From positions 101,670-165,669 of the forward strand of contig CAZFQL010000009.1 of assembly GCA_964520905.1 (NCBI GenBank): a stretch of DNA of 64,000 bases, read 5' to 3'. Of this stretch, positions 35,997 to 45,090 are shown in pieces (the first letter of the stretch is position 1; every line of letters starts with the position of its first letter). The position numbers and the translations under genes are program-made. A model generated the notes under the pieces. That model made no database searches, was not told the DNA's origin, and saw nothing but the letters and a program-made list of their open reading frames with translations. Source of the DNA: JAGVIE01 sp964520905 (lineage in GTDB: Bacteria; Bacteroidota; Ignavibacteria; UBA10030; SZUA-254).

Positions 35997-38186
35997 TCAA
36001 AACAAAATCTCATTCGAATCTTTTGTACTTATCCGAGCAGATGATTTTTTGTAATACCGCTCTCGCTGTTTGTATTGCTTCTCAAGAAATGGAATATTCT
36101 TATCTCTATAATCGATGATTAGTTTTTGAACACTTGCACCACGCAAGCGACCAATATACTGCATTAGTTTTCCTTCAAACGAGAACGGAAAGGCGAGGAT
36201 CAGGCATGTAATTCCATGAATGTCCAATCCTTCGCCAAAGAACTGGCCCGTAGATAGCATTGCTTGATAATGTCCACCCTCGATTTGCTTCATCTTCGAT
36301 TTTCTTGCAGAAACGGAATCAACTCCCGAAATTACTATGGTCTCGCATTTACCTTTGAGGTAAAGATTAAGAATGTCAAGGTGTTCTTTGCGTTCGCTCA
36401 GAACAAGTACCTTCTTACAACTATTCGTCTCTTTGATAATATCTTCCACAATAAATTGATTCCTCGCAGTGTCAAAACAGATTACCTTTGCGAGAAGCTG
36501 AAAAAGGTCTGTTGAAAATTTAAAAGGAATTGAAAGATTTGTCGTTCTAACAATAACATCAAGAGATTGTGTTATAATATTGGGCGCTGGAATGAAGTCG
36601 GCAGTCTCCATTTGAGCAACGATGTCTCCGACATAGAAATAGATCAATTTTTCATCGTTATGTTTTCGTTTTGGAGTAGCAGTGAGTCCATAAAGATATT
36701 GAGGATTAAGTTGTGCAATAACATCTCTAAATGTCGACGCCGGAATGTGATGACATTCATCAACTATAATAGTTCCGAATTGATCCTTCAGACTTGACAT
36801 ATCCTCTTTGCGGCTCAAGCTTTGAAGCAAACCGACAGTAATCTGTTTACCAATTTTCTTTTTTATCCCGGAATACCGACCGATGTGACCTTTGGGTATA
36901 CCAAGAAACGTCTGAATTCGTTCAACCCACTGATCCAATATTTGTTTGCGATGAACAAGAATGAGAGTGGGCAGTTTCCTTTGCGCGACAAGTTCAAGTC
37001 CGATAATGGTTTTTCCACTTCCCGAAGGTGCCACAATAACCCCCTGGTCATGTGCCATTGCAGAGTTTACCACCATCGTTTGAGAGGGTGTCAACTCGAT
37101 AGAACTCTTGAATAAAATCTCATTCGCAGAAACATGTTCACGCTGAACTGAATGATTGATGTTGTGATCGCTTAAGAAGATTATCAATCGTTCTAAGAAT
37201 CCTCGTGGTAACAAGATGCTATCTTTTGACTCTTCAATCAACTTGAAGTATTTTTGCACTTTATACGTTGACTTACCAAGCCGCCGTTTTGTCAAGTATT
37301 CGCTGTTGAGAAAATTCAATTCCTCTTTCAAAAAATCTACCAATTCTCGACTAATCTGCGAGCGAGCCAAAACGATTTGATTCCTAACACTAATAGAAAG
37401 GGCATTGTTCGCTGAGGTGATAGGAGTTGATAGAGTCTCTTTCTCCACAAAAAGTTTTTGATACGCTGCTTCTATTTCTTGCAAAGAATGTCGCCTTGCC
37501 TCCCCGAGTACCTTCCATTGATCGAGATATGGATTGTCTGTCTCCAAATCAATAAAAACCGTATTACCTTGCGCCACTGACTTGCCTTGGAAAGGTAGTG
37601 CGATCAAATTTCCAAATCCTTCTTTTGAGAGCGAGTCTTGGTTCGGAAAGAGTCTATCAAAGCTGACCTCTTTTTCAAATTCCGAGATGTTGAAGGCTCT
37701 GCGTATGAGTTCGAGTCCGATCTGCCTGCTCAGGTAACAAGAAATCGGTTCTGAAAAGAAAATCCACACATGCCCACCGTTGCCTGAACGAGAACGCTCC
37801 AGATATACACGGAGTCCTACATTGGTGCATGCTTGGATGAATGCAATTGCGTCTTTCTTCCAGGTCTCACCATCCAAATCTGCTGCTAAAAAATATGATG
37901 TATTATCGGGAAGAATTGGATAAATTCCAATTACATCGACACCAAGTAGGTGCCTTTTGATAACATCTCTGCTAAGAGATAATAATTTCTTGTTTTGAAA
38001 ATCCTTGAGTGAACCGCCACGCCGCTTGTGTGCCATGAATTCATCCCAATTGAATTCATAAGCGGGACTGTAACCAGATCGTCCTTCTTTTTCCCAACGG
38101 CGCGCATAAGCACCAGTTCTCCCCAAGAAGAGAGACATGAATAGTTCGATGTTTTGTGGATTATGCGGAGTAACAATTTCTAACAT
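35997..38186 (-). CDS. TOTE-type primase-helicase (archaeo-eukaryotic primase domain fused to SF2 helicase)
   Basis: 729 residues. The N-terminal part carries the primase catalytic pattern: FLAADLDGETW (Asp103, Asp105) and SGNGGHVWIFF (His139), as in TOTE conflict-system primases. The C-terminal part is a superfamily 2 helicase: Walker A APSGSGKTIIG (about 380), DECHH (about 475), GLTATPKR, and motif VI QYIGRLRG (about 680). TOTE systems are predicted defence or transposon-linked replication conflict modules. Next to it on the same strand is an AbiE-like pair, so 36-40 kb looks like a defence island. Domain calls are firm; the defence role is inferred. Confidence 0.88.
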   Translation of the reverse strand: MLEIVTPHNPQNIELFMSLFLGRTGAYARRWEKEGRSGYSPAYEFNWDEFMAHKRRGGSLKDFQNKKLLSLSRDVIKRHLLGVDVIGIYPILPDNTSYFLAADLDGETWKKDAIAFIQACTNVGLRVYLERSRSGNGGHVWIFFSEPISCYLSRQIGLELIRRAFNISEFEKEVSFDRLFPNQDSLSKEGFGNLIALPFQGKSVAQGNTVFIDLETDNPYLDQWKVLGEARRHSLQEIEAAYQKLFVEKETLSTPITSANNALSISVRNQIVLARSQISRELVDFLKEELNFLNSEYLTKRRLGKSTYKVQKYFKLIEESKDSILLPRGFLERLIIFLSDHNINHSVQREHVSANEILFKSSIELTPSQTMVVNSAMAHDQGVIVAPSGSGKTIIGLELVAQRKLPTLILVHRKQILDQWVERIQTFLGIPKGHIGRYSGIKKKIGKQITVGLLQSLSRKEDMSSLKDQFGTIIVDECHHIPASTFRDVIAQLNPQYLYGLTATPKRKHNDEKLIYFYVGDIVAQMETADFIPAPNIITQSLDVIVRTTNLSIPFKFSTDLFQLLAKVICFDTARNQFIVEDIIKETNSCKKVLVLSERKEHLDILNLYLKGKCETIVISGVDSVSARKSKMKQIEGGHYQAMLSTGQFFGEGLDIHGITCLILAFPFSFEGKLMQYIGRLRGASVQKLIIDYRDKNIPFLEKQYKQRERYYKKSSARISTKDSNEILF

Positions 38187-38223
38187 GGACCATTGCTATT
38201 ATGATCTCGTGACAAAATCACCT

Positions 38224-39270
38224 TCACATTTGAGAAATTAGCGACCAATAATAGAACGTTTCTGTTTGTGTCGCCTTTAATTTATTGAGAATAGAAAACT
38301 TTCCATCAATCGTCACAGTTCCAATTTCCTGAATCTTTGAACTATCGTACCGAATATCGTTTAGATTGATCTTTTCTTTTTTATTTTTTATTACTGTCGC
38401 GATTAATGCGGATTTCACGGCACATAACCTCGCTTCTTCTATTCTATACGGTGCACCAAGAAGATAGCTTTGTATCTGTTTAATTCCCTGGTGCAGTTCT
38501 TGGATATTTTCATTATCTATACTTCCTTTCAGTCGAGATTGACTGAGGAAAAAACTTGTTTCGATAGTATCGGTTAATACATCCTCCAAGGTATGTGCCT
38601 TCGTGCGATATTTACTTTCCTGCTCATGGATGGCTTTGTAACTTGCGCTGACTTCTGATAGATCATTGCAAGCATTGAAGAGCTCTCCGATATCAAACAG
38701 CTGTTTGATTATTTCCATCGATTTACGCTTTCCAAAAGGAACACCAATTGTATTGGGTGCATAGGCTGTTAATTTGTCACCGAGAATGCTGTTGATGGTC
38801 GGAACATTAACGCTGAGATTTTCGTCGACTTGAAAGATTGAACTTTGAATCGGAAGTTTTAGCAATTTGGGAAAACCGTGTTCTGAATAAAGCACGTCTA
38901 ATAGCACATATGATTCTTGCTCATCGATATTCGAGAGATAGAAAAACTTGAAATGCTTTTTAGGAATCTTACTCTCCTATCGTTCATCTTCCTCAACACG
39001 AACAAACATACTGCCCTTCAAGAGTGTAGTAAGCTCGTCAAAACTGAAATCACCTACAATATCGACATCGATTGAAAGCCGGTGTGCAGTTGGCAGAAGC
39101 AATAGAAGTGAAGTTCCACCTTTAAAGACGAAAGGTTTCCCGGACTTTGTCAGTAATCCTACAAGTTCAAAAGCATAAATCTGCCTCTCGATGAGCTGAG
39201 GATCGGCTTTGGGATATTGCTTTCTCTGTTTTTGTATCCACTGTTTTGAAAAAGATTCTTTTGCTATCAC
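38224..39270 (-). pseudogene. AbiEii-type nucleotidyltransferase toxin interrupted by an in-frame TAG
   Basis: From ATG 39270 the first 97 codons carry the nucleotidyltransferase core: FVFKGGTSLLLL and RLSIDVDIVGDF (GG-T-S, then D-x-D). TAG at 38979-38977 follows VRVEEDER; the same frame then continues ESKIPKKHFKFFYLSNIDEQ, LLDVLYSEHGF and a helical C-terminal domain to 38224. A single substitution (for example GAG to TAG) explains the break. AbiEii proteins are GTP-dependent transferases that arrest growth unless held by AbiEi. The antitoxin-like gene lies 11 bases upstream and is intact. The two pieces could also be expressed separately, but the second has no ribosome site. Confidence 0.75.
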
Positions 39271-39281
39271 TCCATCAGCTC

Positions 39282-40031
39282 CTATACACTCACCACATCA
39301 GTTTCAAGCATCAAAATTTCTTTGACCAGCGTATTCTTCACTTTTCGACGATCTGCATAGCGAAGAAGCCGGGGCATATTAATGCGATGGGACAATATCA
39401 AATTTCGGAAGACACGCTCGTACTCAGCGCCATCCATTAAACGCAAACGATCTTTTTCCAAAAACATGTCGACCAATATTTTTTCGAAGGTTGCGTAATA
39501 TCCATTTACCGGTTCTTCCGTTACCGATTGCCGCATAACCACCGTTGAAGAAGATGGTTCAAAGTATTTATCTACTTCCGATTGTTGAGGGTTCAGGTAA
39601 ACGTTGTATTCTATATCCTTAAGATACTCTCCAACCGTTGCAATTGCATCAACGTCAGTATACATAAAGCTTGTGAATTGCGTCATCATATGATGTGCGA
39701 ACGGCTGTAGTTGTTTGGTACTCCAGACGGAGAATTTAAGCAAGGGAAATTGTTTCTTTATCGCGGAGACCAGCTTTTCAACCGGTTTCGTATTGAGTAA
39801 TAAGGACGTCTTAACCGTCGCATACCACCCTCGGCCAGCATCGAAGAGCTTACCTTCATTTTTAAAATTGTAAAGATATTGGTTGACCGTCGTGGCGTTG
39901 TATTTCACTTCAGCTTTTCGCAATTCCTTCTTGATAGCGTCAACTGTGAAGTACTTCTTTCCTTCAATAGCTTCTTGGATTGCTAATTTTGTGTTCGTTT
40001 TCTTCAAATCTCCATTATATATTAATGGCAC
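39282..40031 (-). CDS. AbiEi-like antitoxin/transcriptional regulator (DUF6577-like)
   Basis: About 249 residues from GTG 40031; a TTG at 40007 after GGAG is an alternative start. The N-terminal 60 residues are a winged-helix domain (FTVDAIKKELRKAEVKYNAT, VNQYLYNFKNEGKLFDAGRG). The rest resembles the AbiEi C-terminal domain (KFSVWSTKQLQPFAHHM, FEKILVDMFLEKDRLR). AbiEi proteins repress their operon and neutralise the AbiEii nucleotidyltransferase, encoded immediately downstream. An inverted repeat overlaps the start region, fitting autoregulation. Confidence 0.75.
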   Translation of the reverse strand: MPLIYNGDLKKTNTKLAIQEAIEGKKYFTVDAIKKELRKAEVKYNATTVNQYLYNFKNEGKLFDAGRGWYATVKTSLLLNTKPVEKLVSAIKKQFPLLKFSVWSTKQLQPFAHHMMTQFTSFMYTDVDAIATVGEYLKDIEYNVYLNPQQSEVDKYFEPSSSTVVMRQSVTEEPVNGYYATFEKILVDMFLEKDRLRLMDGAEYERVFRNLILSHRINMPRLLRYADRRKVKNTLVKEILMLETDVVSV

Positions 40032-40055
40032 TTATAGCGTTTATGTGCCGTTAAT
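40021..40055. promoter_or_regulatory. Inverted repeat at the start of the AbiE-like operon (candidate operator)
   Basis: ATTAATGGCAC (40021-40031) and GTGCCGTTAAT (40045-40055) are inverted copies with one mismatch, 13 bases apart, overlapping the GTG start. TATAAT occurs on the minus strand just downstream (about 40013-40018), so if translation begins at TTG 40007 the repeat would bracket the promoter. AbiEi regulators of characterised systems bind inverted repeats; binding here is inferred. Confidence 0.5.
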
Positions 40056-40463
40056 ATAACACATCAAAAGGGAAAATGCAAGGGAACAAAGGCATTTAAT
40101 TTTAATAATTTAATTTTAATAATGTTTAATTTTAATAAAACGAAGACGCCGTAAGAAAAATTTTCCGACTTTTATGATATGCGGTCGTAAAACGGATATT
40201 AAAAATCTAAATCTTATTAAGGCAAGGTCAAGTCAAGTTAGTAAACTAACTGAGAACAATCTCCGTAATCAGAGCGACCTGCAACGGTGAAACCTCCATG
40301 GAGTAATGAGATTGAAACTTCTTCAAGAAGCTGCCAAAATCCTTAGCATTAGGTTCGAAGGTTTGAATAAGAGTAGGGATAGTTTCAGCCAACACAATAG
40401 AAGACTTACCTGTTTTCTTGCGATTTTCGAGAGGTACGACCCCACTTGGATTCTTTCTGTACG
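40056..40463. other. Intergenic with short tandem AT repeat
   Basis: The motif TTTAATTTTAATAA is repeated about three times between roughly 40096 and 40140. The rest contains frame-shifted debris that may continue the kinase remnant at 40464, but nothing supportable as a gene. Confidence 0.45.
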
Positions 40464-40643
40464 CTATGTTGCTTCATGGATGAATCTCTGTTTTATTTCA
40501 TCGTCAGCAGAGGAGATAGGAGGTAAAAACTTAAGAGCGACAATGCGCTTGAGCTTGGTGTCTTCGGCTTTGTAGACGATGCCCATTCCGCCCTCCCCGA
40601 GCTTCTCAAGAATCTTATAATGTGATATTGTTTGACCGATCAT
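40464..40643 (-). pseudogene. Truncated 5' end of a second Ser/Thr kinase gene
   Basis: The 59-codon frame from ATG 40643 reads MIGQTISHYKILEKLGEGGM then GIVYKAEDTKLKRIVALKFL, the same glycine loop and Lys region as the intact kinase upstream, but diverges after LPPISSADDEIKQRFIHEA and stops at TAG 40466-40464. Its ATG overlaps the stop of the intact kinase (ATGA). The catalytic loop is absent. It is a remnant of a tandem kinase gene. Confidence 0.8.
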
Positions 40644-42868
40644 TTATCCAACCCTATTTTCTTTAAAAGTGTAGTGAATCGCGGAGTTGAACTCACTCTA
40701 TCCCAATCTGGGTCTACGCCCATCGAGTAGACAATCTGATCCCGCTCCTCGTACGCTTTTTCAAGCCATTGAAGAGTTTCATCATCATCTTCAGCATGGG
40801 AGAAGAGTGTTGCGACCAGGTAAGGCGAGACATATCGCACAGTCGATTGCTCCACGAGCTTCTGTGCCGCCATCCGCATTGCATGCTTGTACCCGGCCTC
40901 TGCGAATCTGACCTCCATCACCTCGGCAATGCCGCTATTTATAAACAGTGTGAAGAGTTTTTTGCACTCTAAGAAAGCTTCATCGAGCATATTTTTCTTA
41001 CGCAATGCCCTCCAGAGGTGAACTTGCAGCAAGAAGCTTTGTTCTGTTCTAAGCATCTTCCGGCAATGCTCAATCACCTTATCATATCGACGTGATACAA
41101 AGAGTTGGTAAGCTAAAATTGTGTTTGGTATAGTGGAGAGAGGATCCAGATCCCGCGCTCGTTCGACTTCAACCGATGCTTGGTCCTTATTTCCTGTCAC
41201 GATCAGGTACTCCGCGTAGAACTGGTGCGCTTCGGGGCTGTTTGGCTTGAGTTCGATCGCCCGTTTCAACTCCCTTTCAGCAAAAGACCAGTTCCACTCG
41301 TACTGTAAATAGAGGGTACCTAACCAAGCATGTGCTTCGGCAAGGGAGTCGTCCAGCTCAAGTGCTTTCAATAATTCTGACTTGGCTTTAGGCATGACTT
41401 CATACGAAGGAACCTGTCCTACAACCGCGAACACGTTGTAAACGCTTGCTACCCCAACATAAGCCAGAGCGAAGCTCGGGTCTTTTTGGATTGCTTGCTG
41501 AAAATACTCAAGACTTTTCCTGATACCTTTTTCGGTAACTGTGTTCAGGTAATGACGGCCCTTCAAGTAGAGGTCATAGACTTCAAAGTTTTTCGTGTAA
41601 CGCTTTGCGAACTTTGCCTTATCATCTCCCAGAAGTTTTACCTTGAGCTTGTTCACAATCGCCAGGGAGATTTCATCCTGGATGACAAATACATCCTCAA
41701 GTTCACGGTCATATCTTTCTGACCAGAGGTGGTAACCATCGGCAACATTTATGAGCTGAGCAGTGATGCGGAGGCGATTTCCAGATTTCCGGACGCTCCC
41801 CTCAAGTACAGATTCTACATTCAGCTTTCTTCCAATCTCCCTGATGTCCTCCTGTTTTCCCTTGAATGTAAAAGCTGATGTGCGGGCAACGACTCGCAAA
41901 TCTTCGATGTGACTCAGCGTATTAATGATTTCTTCCGCCAAACCATCACAGAAATATTCCTGCTCGGCATCGGCGGATAAGTTTCCAAAAGGTAATACCG
42001 CAATTGAAGGTTGTTTCTTGGTTGAACGTACAACTTGTTCCGAAATACCCGATTCGAGATTTTTTAGATCACCTATCAGTTCACCAATAGCTTGATACCG
42101 ATGAGTGTGATCCTTCTGCAAGGACTTGTAAATGATACATGCAAGATGCTCGGGTATGTCAGTTCTAAAGTTTGAGAGATGTTGTGGTTCCTCGTTGAGG
42201 ATCGAATACATCATCGCCGCTTCATGCTCACCACGGAAAGGAAGTCGTCCGGTGATCATCTCGTAGAGAACAATACCGAATGAGAAAATATCACCTCGTG
42301 CATCAACCTCACCACCCTGAATTTGTTCTGGCGCCATATAAGCAAGTGTGCCGACAGTGGATGATGTGCGTGTCAGCTTTAGCGATCCTTTCAATTTCGC
42401 AAGACCAAAGTCCATCACCTTTATTTGATTTTTGGTATTCACCATGATGTTTTCTGGCTTCACGTCCCGATGGACGATGCCGTGGCTGTGCGCTTCCTGT
42501 AACGCTTCACCGATTTGGATAGCGTAAGAAACAACGGTCTTCACCAGTAGGGGTGATTCATGAATCACCCCTACTATTTTCTGGCGTAATGTGACACCAT
42601 CGACATACTCCATCACGATGAAATGTTGATCAGCTTCTTCTTTGATATCGTAGATAGTACAGACATTCGGATGATTGAGTGCAGAGGCGGCTTGCGCTTC
42701 TTGCAAGAAGCGCACCCGCTCAGGTTCATGAGCATCTAATCCTCTTGGCAGAAACTTGAGTGCAACAATGCGCTTGAGCTTGGTGTCTTCGGCTTTATAT
42801 ACCACACCCATACCACCCTCACCCAACTTCTCAAGAATTTTGTAATGAGAAATTGTCTGTCCAATCAT
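40640..42868 (-). CDS. Ser/Thr protein kinase with FlgO/TolB-like and TPR domains
   Basis: 742 residues. The kinase domain (1-270) has LGEGGMGVVYKAED, Lys38 in VALKFL, HRDVKPENIM (Asp135) and MDFGLAKL (Asp153), then GTLAYMAPEQ. No membrane segment follows; instead there is a domain typical of CadC/adenylate-cyclase-associated TPR proteins (PSIAVLPFGNLSADAEQEYF, VLEGSVRKSGNRLRITAQLI) and then TPR repeats (about 430-700). AGGAGGTTACA precedes the ATG. Residues 98-108 are encoded by a perfect 30-base palindrome, an apparent in-frame insertion before the helix leading to the catalytic loop. A SpoIIE phosphatase gene lies just upstream. Confidence 0.92.
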   Translation of the reverse strand: MIGQTISHYKILEKLGEGGMGVVYKAEDTKLKRIVALKFLPRGLDAHEPERVRFLQEAQAASALNHPNVCTIYDIKEEADQHFIVMEYVDGVTLRQKIVGVIHESPLLVKTVVSYAIQIGEALQEAHSHGIVHRDVKPENIMVNTKNQIKVMDFGLAKLKGSLKLTRTSSTVGTLAYMAPEQIQGGEVDARGDIFSFGIVLYEMITGRLPFRGEHEAAMMYSILNEEPQHLSNFRTDIPEHLACIIYKSLQKDHTHRYQAIGELIGDLKNLESGISEQVVRSTKKQPSIAVLPFGNLSADAEQEYFCDGLAEEIINTLSHIEDLRVVARTSAFTFKGKQEDIREIGRKLNVESVLEGSVRKSGNRLRITAQLINVADGYHLWSERYDRELEDVFVIQDEISLAIVNKLKVKLLGDDKAKFAKRYTKNFEVYDLYLKGRHYLNTVTEKGIRKSLEYFQQAIQKDPSFALAYVGVASVYNVFAVVGQVPSYEVMPKAKSELLKALELDDSLAEAHAWLGTLYLQYEWNWSFAERELKRAIELKPNSPEAHQFYAEYLIVTGNKDQASVEVERARDLDPLSTIPNTILAYQLFVSRRYDKVIEHCRKMLRTEQSFLLQVHLWRALRKKNMLDEAFLECKKLFTLFINSGIAEVMEVRFAEAGYKHAMRMAAQKLVEQSTVRYVSPYLVATLFSHAEDDDETLQWLEKAYEERDQIVYSMGVDPDWDRVSSTPRFTTLLKKIGLDK
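42546..42575. repeat. Perfect 30-base palindrome inside the kinase gene
   Basis: The arm AGTAGGGGTGATTCA (42546-42560) is followed directly by its exact reverse complement TGAATCACCCCTACT (42561-42575), with no loop. It lies in the kinase reading frame and contributes about eleven residues (IVGVIHESPLL). Confidence 0.95.
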
Positions 42869-42968
42869 TGTAACCTCCTGTTGCCGCTCCCGCCAGAAGA
42901 AGGCGGGATGCTCAATCCGACAAGTGGTCTTAGCTGCACTTCGTTTGCTAAGTCCAGTCGGATTGGCA

Positions 42969-43102
42969 CTTCACCGAGCTTCTCAATTATACGATAATGC
43001 GATATGTTTTGGCCGATCATCATTCATCTCCTTCGCTACCCTCTCCCGAACCGGGAGAGGGATTATAGGGTGAGGGTAATGTGAAATCGTCTGTCCGATC
43101 AT
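42969..43102 (-). pseudogene. Two further 5' kinase-gene fragments
   Basis: ATG 43020 begins MIGQNISHYRIIEKLGE and then loses similarity near 42969. ATG 43102 begins MIGQTISHY (to 43076) and then runs straight into a palindromic spacer (CTCTCCCGAACCGGGAGAG, 43041-43059). Together with the intact kinase (42868) and the truncated one (40643) this makes four copies of the same N-terminal coding start in 2.5 kb. Confidence 0.75.
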
Positions 43103-43113
43103 AATAATTTATT

Positions 43114-44394
43114 TTATATAGCTTTGATTATTAATAGTGTAATATCATCAGATTGACTGACACCTTTCGAAAATAGTTTTACTTCCTCAATAATTTTCTG
43201 GAGAAGTATGTCGGCAGTCCCCTGAGCATGCCGTTGGACAATATTTATCAATCGGTCGACACCGAAAAATTCTTGCGTAATGCTTTGAGCTTCATCAACT
43301 CCATCGCTGTACAAAATGAGGCAATCGTCTGGTTCCATAGCAATCGCTTTTACCTCACACTGATGCTCATCGGTAAGATTCAAGGCGAATCCTTTAACCT
43401 GAACAATATCAACTATTCGGGATTTACCATTATAGAGAAGCGGATAACAGTGCCCGGCGTTCGCTACAGTTACCGTCCGTGACTTTGGCTCTACCGCGGC
43501 GAGCAATAGGGTGATGAAAGATTTATGAGGAATGCTTCCCCGTAAAATTTGATTGCTTAGCTTTAGTTGTGTAACAAGCGAATTATGCTGGATGGCTTGC
43601 GAACAGAGAACGCCTTTCCCCAGCGTTGCAAGAAGTGCGGCTGGCAGTCCCTTGCCCGCGACATCTGCTACTATTATCTCGTACACATCGTCATGTACTC
43701 TTACGATATCGTAAAAATCACCGCCGATTTCTTTTGCGGGTATTGTTGTTGCGGCAAATTGAAAGTTGGCAATCTGCGGTAAGCTTTTCGGTAAGAGATT
43801 CATCTGCACTTCGCGTGCGGCTATCAGTTCTTTATCCATCACTATTTTTTTCTGCTCTAATTCATAGAGCCGCGCGTTATCCAGAACTTGCGCAGACTGC
43901 GATCCGATGATAGAAAGCAGTCGTGTGTCATCTTCGGTAAAAATTCCATCTTCTTTTTTATTGAAAGTTGCCAGAATACCGATCAATCTGTTTTTAATTA
44001 ACAATGGAACACAGACGAGTGATTTGACATCCCCCTCGACTTTCACGCCGGAAAATCGGGAGTCGGCAGAAAAATCGTTCGAGATAAGAGGTTTTTTATT
44101 GATCATCATCCACCCGAGTACATTTTGATTGAGGTGGAACTGTTGATGATTAGATGTGGAATCGAGCGTGCGTATAAGTGTAAACATCGAATTGGGGGTA
44201 ATCTCATCGACCAGAGTAATCATCCCCTGATGGCAATGCACGGCTTTCACCGCACGCCTGATGATGTTTTCTATGATGACATCAAGGCTCATCGTTGAAC
44301 TGATTACTCTCGAAAGCTCATTTAGAATCGAAAGCTCCTCGACAGCCTTCCGTAGCTGGTTGTTTTCTTCTTGCAGATTTGAAAGCTGATCCAT
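43114..44394 (-). CDS. GAF-domain SpoIIE/RsbU-type PP2C phosphatase
   Basis: 426 residues. A short coiled coil (NLQEENNQLRKAVEELSILN) leads to a GAF domain (about 25-175, CVPLLIKNRLIGILATFNKK, FTEDDTRLLSIIGSQSAQVL). The linker ELEQKKIVMDKELIAAREVQ is typical of RsbU-like proteins. The SpoIIE domain (about 205-426) has IGGDFYDIV with the metal-binding Asp, VADVAGKGLPAALL, and LILYSDGVDEAQ near the end. It would dephosphorylate an anti-anti-sigma-type protein. GGAGAGTACG precedes the ATG. It lies directly upstream of the kinase cluster, suggesting a phospho-switch; the partner protein is not in the window. Confidence 0.92.
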   Translation of the reverse strand: MDQLSNLQEENNQLRKAVEELSILNELSRVISSTMSLDVIIENIIRRAVKAVHCHQGMITLVDEITPNSMFTLIRTLDSTSNHQQFHLNQNVLGWMMINKKPLISNDFSADSRFSGVKVEGDVKSLVCVPLLIKNRLIGILATFNKKEDGIFTEDDTRLLSIIGSQSAQVLDNARLYELEQKKIVMDKELIAAREVQMNLLPKSLPQIANFQFAATTIPAKEIGGDFYDIVRVHDDVYEIIVADVAGKGLPAALLATLGKGVLCSQAIQHNSLVTQLKLSNQILRGSIPHKSFITLLLAAVEPKSRTVTVANAGHCYPLLYNGKSRIVDIVQVKGFALNLTDEHQCEVKAIAMEPDDCLILYSDGVDEAQSITQEFFGVDRLINIVQRHAQGTADILLQKIIEEVKLFSKGVSQSDDITLLIIKAI

Positions 44395-44583
44395 CGTACT
44401 CTCCGCTTAATACAAGAACAGCGATATTAACGCCTTATTTGTTTGGAATTTATCGAATAACTTTTCAAAATACAAACTAAAGAAAGAATTACTCGAAATG
44501 ATGACATTTACCAGCCATCTGATAAATAAAAAAGCGCTCCCTTTATCATAGAAGAGCGCTTACAGCATTTATGTAAATTCAGA

Positions 44584-45006
44584 TTATGCCGGATTCTTTC
44601 CCGCTTTCTTTCCAAAAATGATCGCTACAACTATCCCATAAATAACATACTGAATCAACCCATAGATAAGCCACTGAACTGCTACCGAGTAAGGCATTGG
44701 GATCATTGCGTAAGTACTATAAGCCATCGGCACCGACATCATAAACCCGACATATACTCCATACTGGATCCCCTCCATAACGCCCTTTCCCTTTGTCCAT
44801 TTGGAATAGATCAGGACAAAGAAAAAGGAAATAAATATGTAGACGAGGTAATAAATCCACATTTTACTTTCCATATCGGTGCGCCAGATGTTTTTCATCT
44901 GATCCGATTGATAAACTGAAGAAAGAATCAAACCGTGGACAACAAAGCTGAGAATACTCATCAGTATAAAAACTATAATAAATCCAATCCACAATTTTTT
45001 ATTCAT
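44584..45006 (-). CDS. Small four-helix membrane protein, unknown function
   Basis: 140 residues with four predicted transmembrane segments: residues 6-28 (GFIIVFILMSILSFVVHGLI), 50-68 (WIYYLVYIFISFFFVLIY), about 80-100 (YGVYVGFMMSVPMAYSTYAM) and about 110-132 (WLIYGLIQYVIYGIVVAIIF), with a short Lys-rich tail. GGAGGATTTATG precedes it. I do not recognise a characterised family. Monocistronic. Confidence 0.75.
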   Translation of the reverse strand: MNKKLWIGFIIVFILMSILSFVVHGLILSSVYQSDQMKNIWRTDMESKMWIYYLVYIFISFFFVLIYSKWTKGKGVMEGIQYGVYVGFMMSVPMAYSTYAMIPMPYSVAVQWLIYGLIQYVIYGIVVAIIFGKKAGKNPA

Positions 45007-45090
45007 AAATCCTCCTTGTGAAGTTGATATTATAATGAATTAGTGTTTATATCTGCCAAGATTTTACGAAAGAAACTTTTAAAAGTCAAA

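Noticed and set aside
36822..37115. Plus-strand frames opposite the TOTE helicase gene
   Set aside because: They are antisense shadows of strongly conserved helicase motifs.
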